This document shows positions 35,587-43,870 of a stretch of 64,000 nucleotides of DNA, piece by piece (position 1 is the stretch's first letter; each line of letters begins with the position of its first letter). A program made the translations under genes and the position numbers. The notes below the pieces were generated by a model. That model was not told the DNA's origin. It was given only the letters and a program-made list of their open reading frames with translations, and searched no databases. The DNA is from Shinella sp. WSJ-2. Lineage in GTDB: Bacteria > Pseudomonadota > Alphaproteobacteria > Rhizobiales > Rhizobiaceae. The stretch covers positions 1 through 64,000 of the forward strand of contig NZ_QWBU01000016.1 in the NCBI RefSeq assembly GCF_003432075.1, in the 5' to 3' direction.

Positions 35587-36951
35587 TTAGTCCTTCGGCG
35601 GCCAGTTACCTTCGTCGACAAGCGACTTGAACGTCGCCTGCACGCTCTGCGCGGCCTCTTCCGGTGTCGCGGTGCCCCCCACGACCCCGGCAATGCCGGA
35701 TGCCACTGCCGTCGTCACTTCGCTCGGCCAAATCCAGTCGAGGAACTTGATCGTGTTGGGGAACGCGGTGGCGCGCAGATCCTTGGCATATTGTTCGTCG
35801 ACACCCTCGACACCCTTGATGGACGTCGCGATCGGCTGCTCCGCATCGAGATAGATCTTTGCCACCTCCGGCTTCGTCAGATAGGCGACGAAGTCGAGTG
35901 CCGGTTTGACCTTTTCCTCCGGAATGGAAGCAGAGAGGCACATGCCGTTATCGGCACCGCCGCCGTGCTTGGCTTCACCCGGCGTTCCCTCCATCTTGGG
36001 GAACGGGAAAACACCCCAGGAGAAGCCCTTTACGTTTTCCTTCAGGGACGGAACCTCCCAGGTGCCGCCGTAGTACATGGCGCTCTTGCCACTGGCGAAG
36101 GCGGCGCGCATGCCCTCCATATCGACGGAGAGAGAATCCTTGGAAAGGATGCCGTCGTCGACCCACTGCTTGATCAGTCGGAACGCTTCGACGCTGGCAG
36201 CATTGTCGAACTTCTCTTTGCTTTCAAGCTGCGCCTGCGTGACGCCAACAGGGTCACCGCTTGCTTGCGAGAAGGTCTCGAAATACCACATCGGCCACAT
36301 GACGCTGTTCGATCCCTGATGCAGCAGCGGGATGACGCCCGCTTCCTGCAGCTTCGGCACCGCGGACTTGAGGTCCGCATAGGTCGGCGGCGTGGGAATA
36401 CCGAATTTCTTGAAAAGGTCGACATTGTAGAAGATCGTCGAGGTCGACAGCGACGTGATCGGCACGCCATAAACCTTGCCGTTCACATTGAACGCGCCGA
36501 GGCTGGCCGGATCGACATTTGCGACGAAGGGCTGGATCTCGTCCGTAATCGGCCGCAAGAGCCCGCGGCGCACATACGCGCCGTTGACCCAATAGGCAGA
36601 GCAGGCGATCAGATCCATCTCTTGGCCGGAAAGCTTGGCGGTCATCAGGCGTTGGAGCGAACCTGACTGGGGACCCTGCGCATCCCATTCGACGGCAGAG
36701 ACTTCGGGGTGTTCCTTCAGAAAACCGGCAACGATTTCCTCGCGGATCTTCGTTTGCACCTCCGGCGTCTCCCGTGGGGCAAGAACGTCGAGGGAGGAAC
36801 CGCCGAACACTTTCAACGTAACACCATCGGCGTTTGCCGAAGCCGGCATGAAGGCTGCCGAGAGGCTGAGGGCGACCACAAGCAGGCGCAAGGCCGACCG
36901 GCGGCGGGCGTTTTGGGGAATACGGGCATGAACTGGCTGAGAAAACGGCAT
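35587..36951 (-). CDS. Carbohydrate ABC transporter substrate-binding protein (family 1)
   Basis: This 454-residue periplasmic binding protein has a long signal region (Arg-rich start, hydrophobic LRLLVVALSLSAAFMPA, cleavage near ASANADG). SBP_bac_1 features include AYWVNGAYVRRGLLRPI and GKSAMYYGGTWEVPSLKEN. AAGGGG precedes the ATG. It is the first gene of a seven-gene sugar operon and divergent from the isochorismatase gene. The promoter contains a large dyad shared in part with the nucleoside operon. Confidence 0.87.
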   Translation of the reverse strand: MPFSQPVHARIPQNARRRSALRLLVVALSLSAAFMPASANADGVTLKVFGGSSLDVLAPRETPEVQTKIREEIVAGFLKEHPEVSAVEWDAQGPQSGSLQRLMTAKLSGQEMDLIACSAYWVNGAYVRRGLLRPITDEIQPFVANVDPASLGAFNVNGKVYGVPITSLSTSTIFYNVDLFKKFGIPTPPTYADLKSAVPKLQEAGVIPLLHQGSNSVMWPMWYFETFSQASGDPVGVTQAQLESKEKFDNAASVEAFRLIKQWVDDGILSKDSLSVDMEGMRAAFASGKSAMYYGGTWEVPSLKENVKGFSWGVFPFPKMEGTPGEAKHGGGADNGMCLSASIPEEKVKPALDFVAYLTKPEVAKIYLDAEQPIATSIKGVEGVDEQYAKDLRATAFPNTIKFLDWIWPSEVTTAVASGIAGVVGGTATPEEAAQSVQATFKSLVDEGNWPPKD

Positions 36952-36994
36952 AGCGAACCCCTTGTATTGCTACGCTCGGCGCTTGTGCACCGTC

Positions 36995-37047
36995 GACCAT
37001 ATCGTTGATGGTCATACAAGTAAGGATCAGCTTTTCCGTCTTGTCAA
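36995..37047 (-). promoter_or_regulatory. Promoter and operator of the sugar ABC operon
   Basis: On the minus strand a -35 box TTGACA (37047-37042) is followed after 17 bases by a weak -10 CTTACT (37024-37019). Over the start region lies the dyad GACCAT, seven bases, ATGGTC (36995-37013), inside TTGTATGACCATCAACGATA. The nucleoside operon promoter carries a 20-base stretch matching this at 17 positions. The core ATGACCATCAA (37015-37005) also resembles the palindrome in front of the marR unit. Confidence 0.55.
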
Positions 37048-37145
37048 GCGGCTACATGCCCTGACTATCGCGACAAAAAATTGCTGAGAACGCGCCATAA
37101 ACACCCCTATTTTATCGATTTCGCGCAAAAAATCTCAGAAAGCCC

Positions 37146-37185
37146 TTGACTTTGAACCACCGGACTTGATTGTTTGATTATCAAA
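37146..37185 (+). promoter_or_regulatory. Promoter of the isochorismatase-marR unit with a palindromic MarR-type operator
   Basis: TTGACT (37146-37151) and ATTGTT 17 bases later form a plausible promoter. TTTGATTATCAAA (37173-37185) is a perfect 13-base palindrome at the -10/start region, the position expected for a MarR-type repressor. The marR gene is second in the unit, so autorepression is likely. Confidence 0.6.
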
Positions 37186-37224
37186 TAAAAGCCGCATCAG
37201 CGAGCAACAAAGGGAACCTGATCG

Positions 37225-37866
37225 ATGTCACTTGATGTCTTTTCCGCGCACCGCAACGAGCAAGAGGTACGCCTCGACGCGAAAAGAACAGCGATCATCG
37301 TGGTCGACATGATCAACGAGTTCTGCAAACCGGGCGGTAAAATGGTTCTGCCGGGATATGAAGCGCTCGTCGGACCGCAGCGCGCCATCATCGATGCGGC
37401 CCGCTTAAACGATGCGCCCGTGATCTGGATCCACGACGCTCACCGCCCTGGTATGCGACACGAGCACGAATGGGCCAAACGCACACCGCACTGCCTTGAA
37501 AACACATGGGCAGTTGAGATCATCGAGGATCTCGGCGCCCGCCCTGATGAGATTCATGTGACGAAGCGCCGTTACTCGGCCTTCTTCCAGACGGATCTCG
37601 ATCTCGTTTTGAAAGACATGAAGATCGATCAGCTCGTCGTGTTCGGCGTCGTGACAAACATCTGCGTCCGCTCCACGGTGCATGACGCCTTTTTCAACGG
37701 CTACGAAGTTGTCGTTCCTGCCGATGCCTGCGCGGCGACCGGAAAACGGGAGCAGGATAGTTCACTCTATGACATCGGCACCCATTTCGGTGTCGTCTCG
37801 GATTCTAAGGCTGTTGTTGCAGCCCTGAGCGGAGGCGCTACCATCGCCAATCAGATTGCGGCGTGA
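37225..37866 (+). CDS. Isochorismatase-family cysteine hydrolase
   Basis: This 213-residue protein has the family triad: Asp28 in IIVVDMINEF, Lys114 in HVTKRRYSAF and Cys147 in VTNICVRSTVHDAF, plus the cis-peptide region before the Cys. Enzymes with this exact set hydrolyse amides such as nicotinamide, ureidoacrylate (RutB), N-carbamoylsarcosine and biuret, rather than isochorismate. It is followed by the MarR regulator (stop 16 bases before the chosen start) and the enamidase-like gene. I infer that it removes an amide or carbamoyl group in a heterocycle breakdown route. The substrate is unknown. Confidence 0.85.
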   Translation: MSLDVFSAHRNEQEVRLDAKRTAIIVVDMINEFCKPGGKMVLPGYEALVGPQRAIIDAARLNDAPVIWIHDAHRPGMRHEHEWAKRTPHCLENTWAVEIIEDLGARPDEIHVTKRRYSAFFQTDLDLVLKDMKIDQLVVFGVVTNICVRSTVHDAFFNGYEVVVPADACAATGKREQDSSLYDIGTHFGVVSDSKAVVAALSGGATIANQIAA

Positions 37867-37882
37867 ACCGGTGGGGCAGGAC

Positions 37883-38425
37883 TTGAGCAATATCGAAACG
37901 ATGGAAGACGAAACGCACGTTGAAACGGGCGTCGAGCAGGGATCGGAGCCGCCGGAACTCGGGCGCGACGAAATTCTGGCCTATGTCGCCCGCACCGGCT
38001 ACTCGCTGGAACATCACCCGGCACACATCATCCGCCGGGCACACCAGCGAGCAACGGCCTGCTTTCAGGAAATCATACCGGTCAGCGATGTGACACCCAC
38101 GCAACTTGCCGCGCTGGTGACGTTGCTAAAGGCAGGTGAGCTTTCGCAAAACCATCTCGGACGCATCAGCCAGATGGACCCATCGACGATAAGCCTTGTG
38201 GTGAAAGCGCTCCTGAAGCGCGGCCTTATCGCGCGAAAGCGCTCGGAAACCGACCAGCGCATGACGATGATCACCCTGACCAACCGCGGCGTGCATTACA
38301 CCCTGCCACTGCTGGATCACAGCATGCAGGTCGCGCGCACGCTTTTGGAACCGTTGACCCCGGCCGAACAGGCAACACTTCTTGAACTTCTCAACCGCAT
38401 CAGCGGACCGGAACCGACCGAATAA
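37883..38425 (+). CDS. MarR-family transcriptional regulator
   Basis: This winged-helix protein of about 180 residues has the core TQLAALVTLLKAGELSQNHL, ISQMDPSTISLVVKALLKRG and the wing RKRSETDQRMTMITLTNRG. I place the start at a TTG (37883) with GGGG 6 bases before it. The ATG at 37901 is the alternative and has no good ribosome site. It is the natural candidate to bind the perfect palindrome at 37173-37185 and the related sites in the sugar and nucleoside promoters. Its ligand is unknown. Confidence 0.82.
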   Translation: MSNIETMEDETHVETGVEQGSEPPELGRDEILAYVARTGYSLEHHPAHIIRRAHQRATACFQEIIPVSDVTPTQLAALVTLLKAGELSQNHLGRISQMDPSTISLVVKALLKRGLIARKRSETDQRMTMITLTNRGVHYTLPLLDHSMQVARTLLEPLTPAEQATLLELLNRISGPEPTE

Positions 38426-38498
38426 ACCGGACGCAGCCCACCATGCACATGGTTGCCGCCCGGACTCTGACCATACCGACAGATTGTAAGGACAACCC

Positions 38499-39689
38499 AT
38501 GTCAAATGCTGCCGTTCAAGCCGACCGCCTTCTGATCCGAAACCTGGGCGCCGTGCTCACCGGTGAGCTCTCCGCGCCTTTGGCGGACGCGGATACGATC
38601 CTTATCGAGAATGGAAAGATCGCTGCCGTGGGCCGCGAGGCCAATATCGATGCCAGCGGCGTCAAGCGTGTGATCGATGCCAAAGGCTCTTCGGTCATGC
38701 CCGGCATGATCGACAACCATTCCCACCCCGTCATGGGTGACTGGACGCCGCGCCAGAACCAGCTCGGCTGGATCGATTCAACGCTGCATGGTGGCGTGAC
38801 GACCCTGGTCTCCGCCGGCGAGGTGCACCTGCCGGGCCGCCCGCGGGACGTGATCGGAGTCAAGGCACTGGCGATCACCGCACAACGCGCCTTCGCAAAC
38901 TTTTCCCCGACCGGCATGAAGGTTCTGGCCGGAGCCCTCATCCTCGAGCATGGCCTCGAGGAGAAGGACTTCAGCGAACTTGCCGATGCCGGCGTCACAC
39001 TCGTCGGCGAAGTGGGCCTCGGCACGGTGAAGGATGGCCCGACGGGCCGCAAGATGATCGACTGGGCCCGCAAATACGGCATGACGTCGATGACCCATAC
39101 CGGCGGGCATTCCATCCCGGGATCCTCGCGGATCGGCGCCGACGTCGTGCTGGAAGTAGATGCGGATGTTGCCGCCCACATGAATGGCGGACCGACCTCC
39201 CTTTCCTTCTCCGACCTCGAACTGATCTGCCGGGAAAGCAAGCGCGGACTTGAGATCATCCATAACGGGAATATGAAGGCAGGGCTCTTCGTGCTCGACG
39301 TCATCAAGGACGTCGGCGCCCTCGACAGGCTCGTGCTGGGTACGGACGGACCCGCCGGGTCCGGCGTTCAGCCGCTTGGAATGCTGCGCCTCGTAACAAT
39401 GCTCGCCTCGCTCGGCGGTGTCTCCCCTGAAGTCGCCGTCTGCTTTGCGACCGGGAACGTGGCGAAGCTGCGCGGTCTGAACGACCGCGGCCGTATCGCG
39501 CCCGGCCTTGCGGCCGATCTCGTCTTCATCGATCAGGCGATGGGTGGCGCCGGCGATGGCGTGCTCGACAGCATGGCCCTCGGCAATCTGCCCGGCATCG
39601 GCATGATCCTGGTCGACGGGGTCCAGCGCACGGCACGCAGCCGCAACACGCCCCCCTCCGTTCTTGTGCCTGAAACCCAGGCGGCCTGA
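38499..39689 (+). CDS. Amidohydrolase, enamidase-like
   Basis: This 396-residue amidohydrolase-superfamily protein has the HxH metal motif (His74, His76 in DNHSHPV), Glu171 where many relatives have a carboxylated Lys, His200 and His204 in MTHTGGHS, and Asp283 in VLGTDGPAG. A bridging Glu is a known trait of enamidase, which opens 6-oxotetrahydronicotinate in nicotinate breakdown. The overall sequence and length (enamidase is about 385) fit that branch. AAGGA lies 6 bases before the ATG. The gene follows marR and ends before a strong terminator. A nicotinate-related or other cyclic amide substrate is inferred. Confidence 0.75.
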   Translation: MSNAAVQADRLLIRNLGAVLTGELSAPLADADTILIENGKIAAVGREANIDASGVKRVIDAKGSSVMPGMIDNHSHPVMGDWTPRQNQLGWIDSTLHGGVTTLVSAGEVHLPGRPRDVIGVKALAITAQRAFANFSPTGMKVLAGALILEHGLEEKDFSELADAGVTLVGEVGLGTVKDGPTGRKMIDWARKYGMTSMTHTGGHSIPGSSRIGADVVLEVDADVAAHMNGGPTSLSFSDLELICRESKRGLEIIHNGNMKAGLFVLDVIKDVGALDRLVLGTDGPAGSGVQPLGMLRLVTMLASLGGVSPEVAVCFATGNVAKLRGLNDRGRIAPGLAADLVFIDQAMGGAGDGVLDSMALGNLPGIGMILVDGVQRTARSRNTPPSVLVPETQAA

Positions 39690-39701
39690 CCTCAACCTCC
39701 C

Positions 39702-39741
39702 AAACGAAGAAGGCCCGCTTTTTGGCGGGCCTTCTTCGTTT
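39702..39741. terminator. Strong bidirectional terminator between amidohydrolase and PF06684 genes
   Basis: A 17-base perfect stem runs from 39702-39718 to 39725-39741, with a 6-base loop. The core is GGCCCGC/GCGGGCC, flanked by A-rich and T-rich ends, so it can terminate transcription from both convergent units. Confidence 0.9.
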
Positions 39742-39761
39742 CATCCGAGCGGACAGGACGA

Positions 39762-40358
39762 TTAGACCAGGCCATCCCTGCCCACAACCTTGTCCACCGT
39801 CAGGCCGCCCACCCGCGGATGCGGACGACCGGAATCGGTAACCGCAATCGCCACGGCGATTTCGTTTGCGCGCGGCGCATCGGCAACGCGCACCTCCATG
39901 CCATCGAAATGGGTTCTGACCCGCGCGGCATCCTTATGACCGAGCGGAATATCGAACGGAGCGCCGGGCGCACCACGTTTTTTCGACGACGGTATGAGAG
40001 CCGCACCGCCCCCCAGCACATCCCGAAACGGCGCCCCAAGCTCCGGATGCAGCAAGGCGGCGGCGTGCTCAAGCTCGCCATCCTCGCCGACCAACGCCGC
40101 CTTGCCGAAGCTCTCGACCTTTTCGGAGGCTACGCCGAGGGCGGCAACCGCCCGCTCCGGCAGGATGCGCCCCAGTGTACGGCCAATCGCCATGAGCGGC
40201 GCAAGGTCCTCGACATATCGGCCCGAGAAAGGGTTTTCGATAATGGCCACGGAAGCGGCGCGACGGGTCGGCTTGTCCAGTACCATGCCGCCTTCCGAAA
40301 AGGTTTCCTCCACGACCGTTACGATGCGGCGAATACCCGCGGTTCCGATGTCGCTCAT
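39762..40358 (-). CDS. Amino-acid-synthesis family protein (PF06684/DUF1185), copy 2
   Basis: This 198-residue protein has the family features: a start IRRIVTVVEETFSEGG, VAIIENPFSGRYVEDLAPLM, AALVGEDGELEHAAALLHPE and DNA-binding-like basic SSKKRGAPGA. No enzymatic role is firmly established for the family despite its name. It is a tandem paralogue of the upstream gene, with a 4-base overlap. Position beside the enamidase-like and nucleoside genes suggests a part in heterocycle catabolism. Function is unknown. Confidence 0.78.
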   Translation of the reverse strand: MSDIGTAGIRRIVTVVEETFSEGGMVLDKPTRRAASVAIIENPFSGRYVEDLAPLMAIGRTLGRILPERAVAALGVASEKVESFGKAALVGEDGELEHAAALLHPELGAPFRDVLGGGAALIPSSKKRGAPGAPFDIPLGHKDAARVRTHFDGMEVRVADAPRANEIAVAIAVTDSGRPHPRVGGLTVDKVVGRDGLV

Positions 40359-40939
40359 CGCAGGCCGTCCTCCCCCTTGATGTCGCTGGCTTTTAAGCCC
40401 CCCACACGCGCATGAATACGCGGACCAGTCGTCATGGCGAGAACGACCACCATTTCATTGGCACGCGGCGCGTCGTTGATGCCGACCTCGATCGCATCGA
40501 AGTGGCTGCGAACATAGGATGCGTTGACATGCGTGATCGGAATATCCAGGTGCGTTCCAAGCCCGCCGACTTTCTTCGTGGACGGCACGATCGCCTTCGC
40601 GTCTCCCAGGAGCTCGCGCATCGCATAGCCACCGGGATTGTGCCAGAGTGCGGCGTGTTCGAGCTCACCGGCCGCGCCGACAATTGCCCCCTTGCCATAT
40701 CCTTCGACTACGCCCGGATCACCCCCGAGGGCATCGATCAGCCGCTTGGCCATGTCCAGGCCGAGAGGACGCAGCGCATCCATGAAAGGCGCGATTTCCT
40801 CGACATAACCGCCGGCGAACGGATTTTCGATAACCGCAAGAACGGCTGCCCGCTTCAGCGGGACTGTCGCCGCCGGTCCGCCTTCGTGGAAAATCTCGTC
40901 GACCGAAACGACAATCTTGCGTACTTTCACGTCCGCCAT
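40355..40939 (-). CDS. Amino-acid-synthesis family protein (PF06684/DUF1185), copy 1
   Basis: This 194-residue protein is colinear with copy 2: VRKIVVSVDEIFHEGG, LAVIENPFAGGYVEEIAPFM, AIVGAAGELEHAALWHNPGG and VPSTKKVGGLGTHLDIPITH. GGAG lies 7 bases before the ATG. The two copies are clearly homologous but far from identical, so they are likely to form a heteromer rather than being a recent duplication. They are divergent from the nucleoside transporter operon and transcribed toward the terminator at 39.7 kb. Confidence 0.8.
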   Translation of the reverse strand: MADVKVRKIVVSVDEIFHEGGPAATVPLKRAAVLAVIENPFAGGYVEEIAPFMDALRPLGLDMAKRLIDALGGDPGVVEGYGKGAIVGAAGELEHAALWHNPGGYAMRELLGDAKAIVPSTKKVGGLGTHLDIPITHVNASYVRSHFDAIEVGINDAPRANEMVVVLAMTTGPRIHARVGGLKASDIKGEDGLR

Positions 40940-40965
40940 ATCATGCTCCCAAAACTTGTTAGAGT

Positions 40966-40986
40966 GGAAACAATTCTATTCGTTCC
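40966..40986. promoter_or_regulatory. Imperfect dyad upstream of the PF06684 pair
   Basis: The 21-base stretch from GGAAACAATT to ATTCGTTCC pairs at 7 of 10 positions around its centre. It lies 27 bases before the start of the minus-strand pair and may be an operator. The evidence is weak. Confidence 0.3.
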
Positions 40987-41103
40987 GGGAAATGTCAAGC
41001 CGATGCCGGCAAAATCGCGCCACCTTGAAAAAAACTGCCAGTTATTGGGCATTACTCATCACATCATCACAAATTTTTGGCCGGGCCTTGGCTCAAAACA
41101 CCA

Positions 41104-41198
41104 TTGACAACAAAAAATAGGATGCGCAATCTTTTGTACGACCATCAATGAAATCGGCACTGAAGACCGATGCGATGGAATCGCCTGTTGACCATCAG
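41104..41198 (+). promoter_or_regulatory. Promoter and two operator-like sites of the nucleoside operon
   Basis: TTGACA (41104-41109) and a weak CAATCT 17 bases later form the promoter. TTGTACGACCATCAATGAAA (41134-41153) matches the sugar operon start region at 17 of 20 positions, at nearly the same distance from TTGACA. A second copy of the core, TTGACCATCAG, lies at 41188-41198, just before the ribosome site. Both resemble the palindrome TTGATTATCAA of the marR promoter. Confidence 0.55.
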
Positions 41199-41213
41199 AG
41201 GGATTGAACCGCC

Positions 41214-42215
41214 ATGAAGAATTTCAAGCAGATTTTGGCAGCCGGCGTTGTGCTCGCTGCATCCGCAATGCCGTCCTTCGCTGCCGAAAAGGTTAACGTC
41301 GCCGCCATCTCCGGCTACTTTGCCCAGGGTTTCGGCGTATCGATCGTCGAAGGCTTGAACAAGGCAAAGGCCGATTTCGGCATCGACCTGAAGCTCGTCG
41401 ATACCGGCAACCGCGCGCTCGACTATGAGGAGCAGTTCAGCAACCTTGCCAAGACAGGTGAATACGACCTCATCTTCGTCATGGGCTGGGAACTGGTCGA
41501 TGCATTGCAAAAAGTCAGCGCCGCCTATCCAAACCAGCGCTTCGTCTTCATTGACGGCGTGCTCGACAGCGACAAGATCATCTACGCCAGCTTTGCTGAA
41601 GAACAGGGATCGTTCATTGCCGGTGCGCTTGCCGCATTGGTGGAAAATCTCGGCCCCGAATTCGACAAGATCGGTGACGGCAAGGCCATCGGCTTCGTCG
41701 GCGGTCGCGACATTCCCGTCATCCGCAACTTCCTTGGCGGCTACGAACAGGGCGCGAAATATGCGGTTCCCGATGTGAAGGTGAACTCCGTCTTCGCTGG
41801 CACCTTCGATGACCCGGCGAAGGGTAGCGAACTGGCCATGGCGCTCTACGGCCAGGGCACCGACATCGTCTACAACGTCGCCGGTCCGACCGGTGAAGGC
41901 GTAATGCAGGCCAGTGCCGCCGCCGACAAATATTCACTCGGCGTCGATGTCGACATGTGCGCCAGCGCGCCGGGCAACGTGCTTGCCAGCATGTTGAAGC
42001 GCGGCGACATCGCGGTCTATTCGATCATCAAGGACGAGGTCGAAGGCAAGCCCGTCAAGGCGGGCGTGCGCACGTTCGACCTCGCCTCGGGCGGGGTCGA
42101 AGTGAAACTCTGCGAAGACGTTGCCGCCAAGCTGCCGGCCGAGATTCCGGCCAAGATCGAGGAGATCCGCAAGGAAGTCGTCGACGGCAAAATCGCGATC
42201 ACCAAGGCAAAATAA
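41214..42215 (+). CDS. BMP-family nucleoside ABC transporter substrate-binding protein
   Basis: This 333-residue BMP/PnrA-type binding protein has a signal peptide ending near AMPSFAAEK. The family pattern includes GYFAQGFGVSIVEGLNKAK, LIFVMGWELVDALQKVSA and GKAIGFVGGRDIPVIRNFL. Such proteins bind nucleosides or related compounds. Neither a lipobox Cys nor a membrane anchor is seen. The gene heads an operon with its ATPase, two permeases and two nucleoside hydrolases, which supports a nucleoside-like ligand. Confidence 0.87.
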   Translation: MKNFKQILAAGVVLAASAMPSFAAEKVNVAAISGYFAQGFGVSIVEGLNKAKADFGIDLKLVDTGNRALDYEEQFSNLAKTGEYDLIFVMGWELVDALQKVSAAYPNQRFVFIDGVLDSDKIIYASFAEEQGSFIAGALAALVENLGPEFDKIGDGKAIGFVGGRDIPVIRNFLGGYEQGAKYAVPDVKVNSVFAGTFDDPAKGSELAMALYGQGTDIVYNVAGPTGEGVMQASAAADKYSLGVDVDMCASAPGNVLASMLKRGDIAVYSIIKDEVEGKPVKAGVRTFDLASGGVEVKLCEDVAAKLPAEIPAKIEEIRKEVVDGKIAITKAK

Positions 42216-42225
42216 GGCTTGAGCC

Positions 42226-42259
42226 GGCGGACAGGACGGGGGAACCTGCCCTGTCCGCC
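42226..42259 (+). terminator. Intercistronic hairpin after the BMP binding-protein gene
   Basis: GGCGGACAGG pairs perfectly with CCTGTCCGCC (10 bases, 14-base loop). It starts 10 bases after the binding-protein stop. No T run. Confidence 0.6.
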
Positions 42260-42340
42260 ATTGAAAGCCCCGCCCTTTTCCCTTGAAAGGCTGCTTTTCG
42301 GCGCAAGCCCGGCTGCACGCCTGTTATGATCGCTTGAAAC

Positions 42341-43870
42341 ATGACTTTTGCTGTCGAACTTAAAGGCATCACGAAACGCTTCGGCGCTTTTACGGCCAAT
42401 TCCGGCATCGACCTTGCCGTCCGGCAAGGCGAGATTCACGCCATCATCGGTGAAAACGGTGCCGGCAAGACGACGCTGATGAACGTGCTTTTCGGCCTGT
42501 TGCAGCCGGATGAAGGCACGATTTCGATCAATGGCAAGACCATGGCGATCGACAGCCCCGCCGTTGCCATCAATGAGGGCCTCGGCATGGTGCACCAGCA
42601 CTTCAAGCTCGTGCCCTCGCTGACGGTTGCCGACAATATTTTCCTCGGCATGGAAATCCGCCGCAGCGGATTGATCGATCGCGCTGCGCAGGTCGAGCGT
42701 ACACGCGCTCTATCGCAAAAGTTTGGCCTCAAGGTCGATGCCCAGGAGCGCGTTGCCGGTCTTTCCGTCGGCATCGAACAACGCATTGAGATTCTCAAGG
42801 TGCTCGCTCGCAACGCGCGCACCATCATTCTCGACGAACCGACAGCCGTGCTGACGCCGCAGGAAAGCCGTGACCTTTTCGAGACGCTGCGCAGCTTTGT
42901 CGACGACGGCATGACCGTCATTTTCATTTCCCATCACCTTGAAGAGGTCATGGCCGTTTCGGATACGATAACTGTTCTCCGCGACGGACGCGTGGTTGCG
43001 ACCCGCCCCAAGCAGGAACTCACCAAGCGCGAGCTCGTGCGACTGATGGTTGGCCGCGATGTCAGCTTCGACCGCCGCCCGCGCGAGGCAACGCAGGGTG
43101 ACGCCGTACTGGAAGTCAACGACCTGTGGGCGCGCGACGACCGCCGCCTTGCTGCGCTGAAATCCGCCAGCTTCTCCGTTCGTGCCGGCGAGATCGTCGG
43201 CATTGCCGGCGTTGCTGGAAACGGCCAGACCGAGCTTGCCGAAGTGCTCTCGGGCTTGCGAGAGGCAAGCCATGGCAGCGCAAAGCTTTACGGTCAGGAG
43301 ATCACCGGCCACACGCCCGCCGAAATCCGCGCCCGCGGACTGGCACATGTTCCCGGCGATCGCCTTGCCCGCGGCGTCGATCGCAATGCCTCGCTGTCGA
43401 CGAACATCCTGATGGGCCGCCAGAGAAAGGCACCCTTCGCAAAAAACGGCATCATCAACTGGAGCGTCGTTCAGGACGAGATGCGCGCCCTCATCAAGCG
43501 CTTCGACATCCGCGCGCGAGGTCCGAAGGATGTGGCGAAAAGCCTGTCCGGCGGCAATATCCAGAAGGTCGTGCTGGCGCGTGAGTTCACCGCGGGCGGC
43601 GACATGCTCCTGATCGACCAACCGAGCCGCGGCGTGGACATCGGCGCGCAGGAAGCGATCCACGACGAGATCATGCAGCAACGCGCGGAAGGCCGTGCGA
43701 TCCTCCTCATCTCCACCCAGCTCGACGAATTGAAGGCGCTCGCCGACCGCATCATCGTGATGTTCGAGGGGCGCATCATGGGCACCGTCGAGGGAAATAC
43801 CATGGATGAAGACACGATCGGCCTGATGATGGCCGGCGTGGATCCATCAGACGTGAAGGAACACGAATGA
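42341..43870 (+). CDS. Nucleoside ABC transporter ATP-binding protein (two ATPase domains)
   Basis: This 509-residue tandem ATPase is of the sugar/nucleoside type found with BMP proteins. Domain 1 has Walker A GENGAGKTTLMN and a variant signature LSVGIEQRIEILK. Domain 2 has a degenerate Walker A GVAGNGQTELAEV and a normal signature LSGGNIQKVVLAREF. That asymmetry is normal for the family. The start codon has no strong ribosome site. The end overlaps the first permease gene by 4 bases. Confidence 0.88.
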   Translation: MTFAVELKGITKRFGAFTANSGIDLAVRQGEIHAIIGENGAGKTTLMNVLFGLLQPDEGTISINGKTMAIDSPAVAINEGLGMVHQHFKLVPSLTVADNIFLGMEIRRSGLIDRAAQVERTRALSQKFGLKVDAQERVAGLSVGIEQRIEILKVLARNARTIILDEPTAVLTPQESRDLFETLRSFVDDGMTVIFISHHLEEVMAVSDTITVLRDGRVVATRPKQELTKRELVRLMVGRDVSFDRRPREATQGDAVLEVNDLWARDDRRLAALKSASFSVRAGEIVGIAGVAGNGQTELAEVLSGLREASHGSAKLYGQEITGHTPAEIRARGLAHVPGDRLARGVDRNASLSTNILMGRQRKAPFAKNGIINWSVVQDEMRALIKRFDIRARGPKDVAKSLSGGNIQKVVLAREFTAGGDMLLIDQPSRGVDIGAQEAIHDEIMQQRAEGRAILLISTQLDELKALADRIIVMFEGRIMGTVEGNTMDEDTIGLMMAGVDPSDVKEHE

